From: Neisseriaceae bacterium
GTDB lineage: Bacteria; Pseudomonadota; Gammaproteobacteria; Burkholderiales; Neisseriaceae
DNA: 5,016 nt
NCBI GenBank assembly: GCA_017989485.1
Contig: JAGNPU010000173.1
Location: forward strand, 1 to 5,016
Direction: 5' to 3'
In this document: positions 1 to 4,762 of the stretch, piece by piece
Numbering within the stretch: the stretch's first letter is position 1
Layout of the letters: each line of letters opens with the position of its first letter
Program-made: the position numbers and the translations under genes
Notes under the pieces: generated by a model
What the model was told of the DNA's origin: nothing
What the model saw: only the letters and a program-made list of their open reading frames with translations
Database searches by the model: none

Positions 1-12
1 CTTGCTTAGTTT

Positions 13-30
13 ATGTTACGTTATAACGTA
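13..30 (+). promoter_or_regulatory. Zur-like operator candidate upstream of the TonB-dependent receptor
   Basis: The sequence contains two nested symmetries. TACGTTATAACGTA (17-30) is a perfect 14-base palindrome, and GTTAC-GTT-ATAAC (15-27) fits the arm-3-arm pattern GTTAT-N3-ATAAC of proteobacterial Zur (zinc uptake regulator) sites with one arm mismatch. It ends 26 bases before the receptor ATG, a normal place for a repressor site over a promoter. Zur control of outer-membrane metal receptors is established in Neisseria and other proteobacteria; that this site binds Zur is inference. A different dimeric regulator, or chance symmetry in AT-rich promoter DNA, remains possible. Confidence 0.4.
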
Positions 31-56
31 TTTCAACTAAGGCAGAGTACAGTTTC

Positions 57-2585
57 ATGAGTGAACAAACAAACACCCCTTCTCTTGTGCTGGGTGCCGC
101 TGTATTGGGTGGTTTAACCGGCTATGTGGTCGCGGCGGAGTCCAGCCTACACGAGGCCCATTTGGAAACGGTCACCGTCATTGGCCGGCCTGTGGTTGAG
201 GCCCCCGGAGGCCTGAGCGTGCAAGATGCGGCAGCCATAGCGCGACAGCCCAGCCGCGATGGCACCCTTAGTGACTTATTGAAGGCCAACCCCAACGTCC
301 AGTTCGGCAACGACAGCGACGGCTCTGACATGGCGGGTGAGCTGGCCCCAGCCAACGTGTCTTTTCATGGCGAGAAGTTTTACCATAATTATTTTGCCTT
401 GGATGGGTTGAGCAATAATGATGGGCTAAACCCCGCCCACAATGAGCACAGCCCCTATCTCAATAGAGGCTACACGTCCGGTCACTATGCCTCATGGTTA
501 CCCCCGGGCCATCCTCAGGCCTTTTGGGTGTCGCCCAAGCTGCTGTCGCGCGTCAGCGTTTACGACAGCAATGTGCCTGCCCGCTACGGGGCGTTTACCG
601 GCGGGGTGGTGGACGCCGAGCTGTTAAAGCCCGACTTGAGCCGGGCCTTTGGCAGCGTGACGTATCGTACCAGCCGAGACAATTGGACGCGGTATTATTT
701 GGATGGCGATTATGCGGCTGAATTCCAAGCCGCCGAGTCGCCGCTGGCCCAGCCTAAATTTACCAAGCAGCAATATGGCCTGGTGTTAAACCAGCCTTGG
801 GGGGCCCACACCGGGTTTTTGTTCGGCTATGATCGCCAGCAGTCCCGCATTCCTTTACACCATCGTTATTTAAAAGAATGGACGACGCAAAAACGCCTGT
901 CGGAAACGCTGTTGTTCAAAGCCTTACATGATGTGGATGCGCACAATCAGCTGAATCTGACGGCTTTGTATTCGCCCCACAGTGGCCACTATGACCCAGA
1001 CAATGTGCGCAACGGTCGTTTTAAGCATTCTGGAGGGGGTTGGCGCGTGGATGGGGATTGGGGACATGAGGCGGACTGGGGACAGTTGGACACCAAGCTG
1101 GCGTATCGACGCCATGAAAACCGCTTAAACTATGACGCGGCCAACCTTTATCGTTATCGACCAACGCAGAGCATAGATTGGATCACCGACCCCAACGTCG
1201 ATGAGTCCGTGCTGGGGGGCTTAGGCGACAGCCGTTCTGAGCATAAAAGCTTGACCTTTAAGCAAGATGTGCGTCTGACGCCGATGACATGGGGGCGAGC
1301 GCAGCATGAGTTCAGCGGCGGTTGGGCGCTGACCCACGGGCAGGCCCGCTTTAATCGTCCGTATCCCACGTTGATTTATGGTGGCGCCGTAGAAACCGAC
1401 GTTCAGCACTGCGTGGCCTGTATTCCGGGCGAGCAGTATTTTGAAAGCTATATTTACAATTATGCCGTTTCGGCCAGGGCCAACAGCAGCGATGTGGCGG
1501 TGTATGGGCAAGATCAGCTGAGCCTTGGCCATTGGACCTTGCATTTGGGCGCGCGCCTAGGCTATGGGCGTTTTTTGAAAAATGTGGACTTGGCCCCTCG
1601 TTTTGCCTTTGATTACGACGTATTAGGCCGAGACCAAACCCATGTGTTTGGCGGCATCAACCGTTATTACGCTGGGGATTTGCTGACCTACCAATTGCGC
1701 AGTGCCTTTCGCTTACAGGATAACCATGAGCGCGACGGGGTCGATGAGGCCTGGCGTGTACGCAGCCCGTGGGAGCCTTTGCACGGCATGAGCGATTTGA
1801 AAACGCCTTATAGCGACGAGCTTAACCTAGGGGTTCGTCAAAAAATCGGCAACAGTGAATGGCAGTTAAAGTGGGTGGGGCGTCAGGGCAAACAGCAGTT
1901 TATGCGCGAGGGCCGTCGCGATCCTGTCACCAGACAGGCTTATTATGAATTGAACAATAAGGGGCGCAGCGACAGCGACACTTTTACCCTAATCGGCCAT
2001 GGGTTAAGCCCAATTGCGTTTCAGGGCGCCAACCTGAAGTGGCGCGTCGGCTTGGATTACAACCGGCGTAAAAATAATCAAACCAAAACGTTTGATCAAA
2101 ACAGCTGGGATTTCTTTGGGGCAGATCGGGTGATCTTGGACGGCAACATCGTGAAGCCAGAAGATTTGCCCGCCATGGACTTTAACCAACCCTGGCGCGT
2201 GTTCCTAGAGCTGGATGCCCACATACCTAGCTGGCGGCTTAACTGGACCCAGCGGTTTCGCTATCTGGGCGCCAATAAACACTATGATCAAACCGAGGTG
2301 TTTTGCCCATGGGGCGAGCCCGTATTGTGTCAAGACATCAAGGGCTGGACCACTCGTTATGATCAGTATCGCCAGAATGGGGCCCTCGTCGTCGACTGGT
2401 CGTTTAACTGGCTCAAGCCTTTAGGCGCCCAGCGTTCGGTGTCTATTGATTTGGACGTGTTGAACGTATTGAATCAAAAAGTGGTGGCCAAAAGGATACA
2501 TACTCCAGCTTATGAGCACCGCCTGCGCGATGTGGCCTATCAGTCCGGGCGGCAGTTTTGGTTGGGGCTAGGCTATCACTGGTAG
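57..2585 (+). CDS. TonB-dependent outer-membrane receptor, substrate unknown (possibly metal)
   Basis: This 842-residue protein is a TonB-dependent receptor: an outer-membrane 22-strand barrel with an N-terminal plug that imports scarce ligands using TonB/ExbBD energy. A hydrophobic leader (about residues 10-26, ending VVAAES) is followed by a TonB-box-like ETVTVIG (37-43). The plug spans about 50-190 and includes HGEKFYHNYFALDGLSNNDG (104-123) and the plug-end pattern VPARYGAFTGGVVDAE (173-188). The rest is barrel-like, rich in aromatic and alternating residues, and ends in FWLGLGYHW with the terminal aromatic residue typical of Omp85-dependent barrels. Only four cysteines occur: C452 and C455 in HCVAC, and C750 and C758; each pair probably lies in an extracellular loop, as a disulfide or metal ligand. 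The ATG is preceded by AAGGCAGAG (39-47). An in-frame stop at 24-26 leaves no upstream ATG, so this start is the likely one, yet the leader has no Lys or Arg before its hydrophobic core, which is unusual. The Zur-like site suggests zinc or a zinc carrier as cargo, but I did not recognise it as ZnuD or TdfH. It appears monocistronic. Confidence 0.93.
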   Translation: MSEQTNTPSLVLGAAVLGGLTGYVVAAESSLHEAHLETVTVIGRPVVEAPGGLSVQDAAAIARQPSRDGTLSDLLKANPNVQFGNDSDGSDMAGELAPANVSFHGEKFYHNYFALDGLSNNDGLNPAHNEHSPYLNRGYTSGHYASWLPPGHPQAFWVSPKLLSRVSVYDSNVPARYGAFTGGVVDAELLKPDLSRAFGSVTYRTSRDNWTRYYLDGDYAAEFQAAESPLAQPKFTKQQYGLVLNQPWGAHTGFLFGYDRQQSRIPLHHRYLKEWTTQKRLSETLLFKALHDVDAHNQLNLTALYSPHSGHYDPDNVRNGRFKHSGGGWRVDGDWGHEADWGQLDTKLAYRRHENRLNYDAANLYRYRPTQSIDWITDPNVDESVLGGLGDSRSEHKSLTFKQDVRLTPMTWGRAQHEFSGGWALTHGQARFNRPYPTLIYGGAVETDVQHCVACIPGEQYFESYIYNYAVSARANSSDVAVYGQDQLSLGHWTLHLGARLGYGRFLKNVDLAPRFAFDYDVLGRDQTHVFGGINRYYAGDLLTYQLRSAFRLQDNHERDGVDEAWRVRSPWEPLHGMSDLKTPYSDELNLGVRQKIGNSEWQLKWVGRQGKQQFMREGRRDPVTRQAYYELNNKGRSDSDTFTLIGHGLSPIAFQGANLKWRVGLDYNRRKNNQTKTFDQNSWDFFGADRVILDGNIVKPEDLPAMDFNQPWRVFLELDAHIPSWRLNWTQRFRYLGANKHYDQTEVFCPWGEPVLCQDIKGWTTRYDQYRQNGALVVDWSFNWLKPLGAQRSVSIDLDVLNVLNQKVVAKRIHTPAYEHRLRDVAYQSGRQFWLGLGYHW

Positions 2586-2602
2586 GGGTCGTGATTTTGC
2601 TT

Positions 2603-2636
2603 GGGCGGGCCGTGTGTACGACCCGCCCTTTTTATT
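2603..2636 (+). terminator. Rho-independent terminator of the receptor gene
   Basis: GGGCGGG (2603-2609) pairs with CCCGCCC (2622-2628). After a single C/A mismatch, CGT (2611-2613) pairs with ACG (2618-2620) around a GTGT loop. The T-rich tract TTTTTATTT follows directly. It lies 17 bases after the receptor stop codon, so the receptor transcript very probably ends here. Confidence 0.88.
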
Positions 2637-2664
2637 TATGCTATACGTTGGCGGATGGAATGGT

Positions 2665-2670
2665 TAAAAT
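2665..2670 (+). promoter_or_regulatory. Weak -10 candidate for the 23-codon ORF
   Basis: TAAAAT matches the sigma-70 -10 consensus at five of six positions and has TGG just upstream. No good -35 hexamer lies 16-18 bases before it (the nearest is TATACG at 2642-2647). If used, the transcript would begin near 2677 at the ATGCCTTAAGGCAT palindrome and read the small ORF at 2723. The call rests on one hexamer only. Confidence 0.22.
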
Positions 2671-2677
2671 AAGGGCC

Positions 2678-2700
2678 ATGCCTTAAGGCATTTTGCTTTT
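2678..2700 (+). repeat. 14-base palindrome followed by a T-rich tract
   Basis: ATGCCTTAAGGCAT (2678-2691) is a perfect palindrome and could fold into a 5-bp stem with a TTAA loop. TTTTGCTTTTT overlaps its end. It may be a weak second terminator behind the receptor, or an operator site just downstream of the -10 candidate at 2665. The stem is short for a terminator, so the role is open. Confidence 0.4.
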
Positions 2701-2722
2701 TCACTTTTAGATAGGCACAAAC

Positions 2723-2794
2723 ATGTATAAAAAATTATTGGTCGTGGTGTTGATGGCGGTGGCCAAACGCGTGATCCAGAAAAAACTGCGTTAA
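2723..2794 (+). CDS. Possible 23-residue hydrophobic/cationic small protein
   Basis: A short ORF begins with ATG at 2723 and encodes MYKKLLVVVLMAVAKRVI followed by QKKLR. The layout is a short basic start, a ten-residue hydrophobic stretch (LLVVVLMAVA, residues 5-14) and a strongly basic tail (K15, R16, K20, K21, R23). This would suit a small inner-membrane or membrane-associated peptide, of the general shape seen in small stress proteins and type I toxin peptides. A weak Shine-Dalgarno-like TAGG lies seven bases before the ATG. I do not recognise the family. An ORF this short can arise by chance, and its stop region touches the end of the minus-strand remnant. The residue pattern and separate promoter-like region make it worth listing, at low confidence. 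Confidence 0.35.
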   Translation: MYKKLLVVVLMAVAKRVIQKKLR

Positions 2795-2999
2795 CCCGAT
2801 TCGGTGTGACTGGCGTGTATTTGTGCGTATTGGGAAACCATGCTCAGTTTATGGCTATGCTGGCGTAGCATCGGTCGCGACCCACGGGGGGTAGTCTTGG
2901 TGATGGGGCCGTGGCTCCGCTGAGCTTGACCCACGCCACCGCGTTTTGGCCGTCACGAAACCATGTTTCATATTCCGCTAAGGCATCAGCCAGCGATGA
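2791..2999 (-). pseudogene. Decayed amidohydrolase-family fragment
   Basis: Read on the minus strand, 2999-2844 gives a 51-codon open stretch containing RDGQNAVAWVKLSGA, with WVKLSG at 2933-2916. This matches the conserved segment NVWVKLSG of the amidohydrolase 2 family (metal-dependent hydrolases such as 2-pyrone-4,6-dicarboxylate lactonase). About 36 codons further on, in another frame (2871-2791), comes ASHTESG followed by a stop. Family members carry WG(T/S)DWPHT at about this distance, so loss of codons for DWP would turn SDWPHTES into SHTES. The catalytic Asp of that motif is missing, an in-frame stop (3002-3000) blocks extension upstream, and the parts lie in different frames. The stretch is therefore a remnant, not a working gene. 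The assignment relies on two short motifs with correct order and spacing. Confidence 0.5.
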
Positions 3000-3030
3000 T
3001 CAACCCCCTCTGTTGACAACGTCAGCAGGC

Positions 3031-3058
3031 TAAACCCCTCCGTTGCGAGGGGTTTATT
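3031..3058. terminator. Strong hairpin in the ybbO-like leader, terminator-like
   Basis: TAAACCCCTC (3031-3040) pairs perfectly with GAGGGGTTTA (3047-3056) around a six-base loop and is followed by TT. The T tract is short, so it may act as a modest terminator on the plus strand or as a leader hairpin. It stands 24 bases before the ybbO-like ATG, leaving AAAGGG (3069-3074) free as ribosome site. A TTGACA hexamer at 3013-3018 lies upstream, but no good -10 sits at the expected distance. TGAC-AAC-GTCA (3014-3024) overlaps the hexamer as a small inverted repeat. Confidence 0.6.
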
Positions 3059-3079
3059 GATAGACAGTAAAGGGCAGGC

Positions 3080-3862
3080 ATGCAAAAAAACATATTGATT
3101 ACCGGCTGCTCCAGCGGCATCGGCTTGACGGCGGCGCTGGACTTACACCAACGAGGCTATCGGGTGTTTGCGGCCTGTCGCCGTCCTGAGGACGTGGCCA
3201 AGATGACGGCGCTGGGGTTGGCAGGGGTGTTGTTGGATTTAGATGATGAGGCCAGCGTGGCGACGGCCGCGGCAGACGTGATTGAGCGTAGCGGTGGCCG
3301 GCTGTATGCCTTATTCAACAATGCAGGGTATGGCGTGTATGGGCCATTGCAGAGCATTTCTCGACGACAGCTGCAACAACAGTTTGAGGCCAACCTGTTT
3401 GGCGTGCACCAGCTCACGCTGTTGTTGCTGCCGGCCATGTTGCCCTATGGTGAGGGACGCATCATACAGACCAGCTCGATCATGGGCTTGGTGACCACGC
3501 CTAAGCGCGGTGCGTATGCGGCCAGTAAGTATGCGCTAGAGGCCTGGTCAGACGCCTTGCGCATGGAGTTACACGGCACGGGGGTGATGGTGAGCTTGTT
3601 AGAGCCAGGGCCATTGACCACGGCGTTCGGTCAGAACGTCAATCAAGCTCAGGCGGATCAGCCCGTACATAACCCTGGCATTGCCCGCTTTTTGACCCTG
3701 ACGGCGGATGCGGTGTTGCCCAAGTTACACCATGCTTTGGAACACAAGCGGCCGAAGCTGCGCTATCCCGTGACCTATGTGGCCCATGGCCTGCGCGTCT
3801 TGAAATGGCTATTGCCGGCGCGATGGTTGGATGGCTTGTTGCGGCGACAAAGCGGTGGATGA
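3080..3862 (+). CDS. ybbO: YbbO-like NADP-dependent SDR aldehyde reductase
   Basis: This 260-residue protein is a classical short-chain dehydrogenase/reductase, a cytosolic Rossmann-fold enzyme. Visible motifs are the cofactor loop TGCSSGIG (8-15), the basic pair R34-R35 after the second strand (NADP(H) preference), LDLDD (52-56), NNAG (80-83), Asn105 of the catalytic tetrad, the Ser132/Ser133 region, and Tyr146-x3-Lys150 in YAASK. From memory it follows E. coli YbbO along nearly its whole length, including GEGRI, TPKRGAYAASKYALEAWSDA, EPGP and NPGI, and the basic C-terminal region KPKLRYPVT with LKWLLPAR. YbbO reduces a range of aldehydes with NADPH, so detoxification or lipid/alcohol metabolism is likely, but the substrate here is inferred. 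The length is normal. The start has AAAGGG five bases upstream. A 10-bp hairpin precedes it, and its TGA overlaps the ATG of a doubtful downstream ORF. Confidence 0.9.
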   Translation: MQKNILITGCSSGIGLTAALDLHQRGYRVFAACRRPEDVAKMTALGLAGVLLDLDDEASVATAAADVIERSGGRLYALFNNAGYGVYGPLQSISRRQLQQQFEANLFGVHQLTLLLLPAMLPYGEGRIIQTSSIMGLVTTPKRGAYAASKYALEAWSDALRMELHGTGVMVSLLEPGPLTTAFGQNVNQAQADQPVHNPGIARFLTLTADAVLPKLHHALEHKRPKLRYPVTYVAHGLRVLKWLLPARWLDGLLRRQSGG

Positions 3863-4017
3863 GTCGGGCCGAGCCTGGGGTTAACAAGTTAAAGTTTAAA
3901 GTAAACGCAAGTTCTGTGGCGGGTGATCATCAGAATGATTGGGACAAGCCGGTTAAGCTTCGGATATTTCAGTTGTTATTGAAAATGCATTTTGGAGACA
4001 CTTTTGCTCGTTTGTAA
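3859..4017 (+). CDS. Doubtful 52-residue ORF overlapping the ybbO-like stop (ATGA)
   Basis: The ATG at 3859 overlaps the preceding TGA in an ATGA arrangement often seen in translationally coupled genes, and GCGGTGG just upstream could serve as a weak ribosome site. The product starts MSRAEPGVNKLKFKV and ends with a basic/hydrophobic part, DKPVKLRIFQLLLKMHFGDT then FARL, that could form an amphipathic helix. I recognise no family. The DNA turns markedly AT-rich from about 3880, unlike the ybbO-like gene, so this could equally be read-through into non-coding DNA or the tail of a lost gene. An in-frame GTG at 3916 would give a 33-residue version. Confidence 0.22.
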   Translation: MSRAEPGVNKLKFKVNASSVAGDHQNDWDKPVKLRIFQLLLKMHFGDTFARL

Positions 4018-4036
4018 ATAAATACTTTAAAATAAG

Positions 4037-4066
4037 TAGACTAAATGTTGTGTTAAATACTATGAT
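4037..4066 (+). promoter_or_regulatory. Promoter candidate for the leader/small RNA ahead of the GNAT gene
   Basis: TAGACT (4037-4042, four of six to TTGACA) and TATGAT (4061-4066, five of six to TATAAT) are separated by 18 bases in AT-rich DNA. Transcription would start near 4073. ATGTTGTG (4045-4052), within the spacer, is repeated in inverted form as CACAACAT (4107-4114), which may be chance or a regulator half-site pair. Confidence 0.4.
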
Positions 4067-4072
4067 GAATGT

Positions 4073-4167
4073 GTGGCCTAGTGAGAACCGTGGTAGTTGG
4101 CTAGGTCACAACATTCTCCGTGTGAAGTTGATTTTGGTCAGGCCCTTGGGCCTGACTCCTTTTTTTT
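4073..4167 (+). ncRNA. Candidate small RNA or attenuator leader
   Basis: The stretch runs from the predicted start after the TATGAT box to the end of a strong intrinsic terminator, about 95 bases. It holds two competing helices: CCTAG (4077-4081) with CTAGG (4101-4105), and GAGAA (4083-4087) with TTCTC (4114-4118). GGCCT (4075-4079) could also pair with AGGCC (4140-4144) in the terminator's left arm, a possible antiterminator. No coding sequence with family resemblance was found. Either it is a free small RNA, or it is a conditional leader for the GNAT gene 80 bases past the terminator. I recognise no known RNA family. The terminator might instead simply end the ybbO-like transcript. Confidence 0.35.
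4137..4167 (+). terminator. Strong Rho-independent terminator
   Basis: GTCAGGCCC (4137-4145) and GGGCCTGAC (4148-4156) are perfect complements (8-9 bp stem, two- to four-base loop), followed by TCC and an unbroken run of eight T (4160-4167). The T run exists only on the plus strand, so it acts in that direction. It ends whatever is transcribed from upstream: the ybbO-like message, the candidate small RNA, or both. Confidence 0.92.
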
Positions 4168-4204
4168 ATTGTATTTCAATTCGCCGCGCTTGAGTATGTG
4201 CTTT

Positions 4205-4243
4205 TTGGCCCGATATGAATGTATTCCATTCCTATCGGGCCAA
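4205..4243. promoter_or_regulatory. 39-base inverted repeat abutting the GNAT start codon
   Basis: TTGGCCCGATA (4205-4215) is the exact complement of TATCGGGCCAA (4233-4243). After one T/C mismatch, GAATG (4217-4221) pairs with CATTC (4227-4231) around the loop TATTC, giving 16 pairs in a 17-position stem. It ends three bases before the GNAT ATG. No T run follows on either strand, so it is not a terminator. In RNA it would bury CGGG (4236-4239), the only weak ribosome-site candidate. As DNA it could be a dimeric repressor site over a weak promoter (TTGAGT 4190-4195, TATGAA 4214-4219). Confidence 0.7.
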
Positions 4244-4246
4244 GTT

Positions 4247-4762
4247 ATGTCTGTGATCTACCAACACTATCAACCCCACCAGTTTGAAGATTATCTTGCC
4301 TTAGTCAGTGATGAACGCGTGATGGCCATGATCACCGAAAGGGGTCTGGCCCGTGCAGAAGCACAGGTGGACTTTGCGCAACTGCTGCAAGAGAATGCAC
4401 GACATCCTCACTTGGGTAACTTTAGGGTCGAGGATGCCGCGACCGGCGCCTACTTGGGCTTTGCCAAGCTGGTCATCGCGCATGCCGATGCGGTTGAGGC
4501 GGAGTTGGGCTATATGCTGCTGCCCCAGTATTGGGGTCAGGGGTGGGGTACCCAGCTGGCTGAGGCTTTATTGGCTCGGGCCCGTGACGTACCACAGCTA
4601 CAGCAGTTGGTGGCCATCATCGATCCGCAGAATGTGGCTTCGCGCCATATATTGACGCGCTTAGGGTTTGTGACCACGGAGGTGGGCACCTGGGAGGGTT
4701 TGCCTGCGGAAACCTTACGGCTAAGGTTGGCGCCTGTGGATATGCCCTCAGCAGACACTTAG
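4247..4762 (+). CDS. GNAT-family N-acetyltransferase (RimJ/RimL-like)
   Basis: This 171-residue protein carries the GNAT fold, which transfers an acetyl group from acetyl-CoA to an amine on a protein, small molecule or antibiotic. The acetyl-CoA loop is in ELGYMLLPQYWGQGWGTQLA (86-105), with Q98-G99-W100-G101-T102 in the pyrophosphate-binding position. The later motif DPQNVASRHILTRLGF (126-141) has the Asn-x2-Ser and LGF pattern typical of the RimJ/RimL-like (Acetyltransf_3) branch. The substrate cannot be read from the sequence. The frame is open back to a TTG at 4097, but that extension runs through the terminator at 4137-4167 and the inverted repeat, and residues with family character begin at MSVIYQHYQP, so I choose 4247. 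An in-frame ATG at 4196 would translate the hairpin and is less likely. There is no clear Shine-Dalgarno outside the hairpin, suggesting low or regulated translation. Its TAG overlaps the stop of the opposing gene. Confidence 0.86.
   Translation: MSVIYQHYQPHQFEDYLALVSDERVMAMITERGLARAEAQVDFAQLLQENARHPHLGNFRVEDAATGAYLGFAKLVIAHADAVEAELGYMLLPQYWGQGWGTQLAEALLARARDVPQLQQLVAIIDPQNVASRHILTRLGFVTTEVGTWEGLPAETLRLRLAPVDMPSADT

Noticed and set aside
1221..1544. 107-residue minus-strand ORF within the receptor gene
   Set aside because: It is antisense to a clearly coding TonB-dependent receptor, with no family character and no start signals; it is a shadow of the real frame.
2854..2871. ATGCT/AGCAT and GCTA/TAGC short hairpins
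   Set aside because: The stems are only four to five base pairs and mutually exclusive, inside a decayed coding remnant; this is expected by chance.
3881..3906. TTAAC/GTTAA and AAAGTTTAAAG repeats after the ybbO-like gene
   Set aside because: Short AT-rich symmetry of this kind is common, with no conserved spacing, promoter fit or known site.
4137..4156. Terminator stem as paired DNA uptake sequences of Neisseriaceae type
   Set aside because: The arms read GGGCCTGAC, which is not the known GCCGTCTGAA core or a close dialect that I can recall. GGCCTGA occurs only a few times in the window, without the expected repeat character.
4062..4193. A 43-codon ORF starting at the double ATG at 4062, as a possible leader peptide
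   Set aside because: It starts inside the -10 box, runs through the terminator, has no ribosome site and resembles nothing known.
4205..4243. Inverted repeat as a terminator
   Set aside because: No T tract follows the stem on either strand; the only T run lies 5' of the plus-strand stem.
4097..4246. A TTG-started N-terminal extension of 50 residues for the GNAT protein
   Set aside because: It would translate through a strong intrinsic terminator with eight T and through the inverted repeat. GNAT-like sequence begins only at the ATG at 4247.
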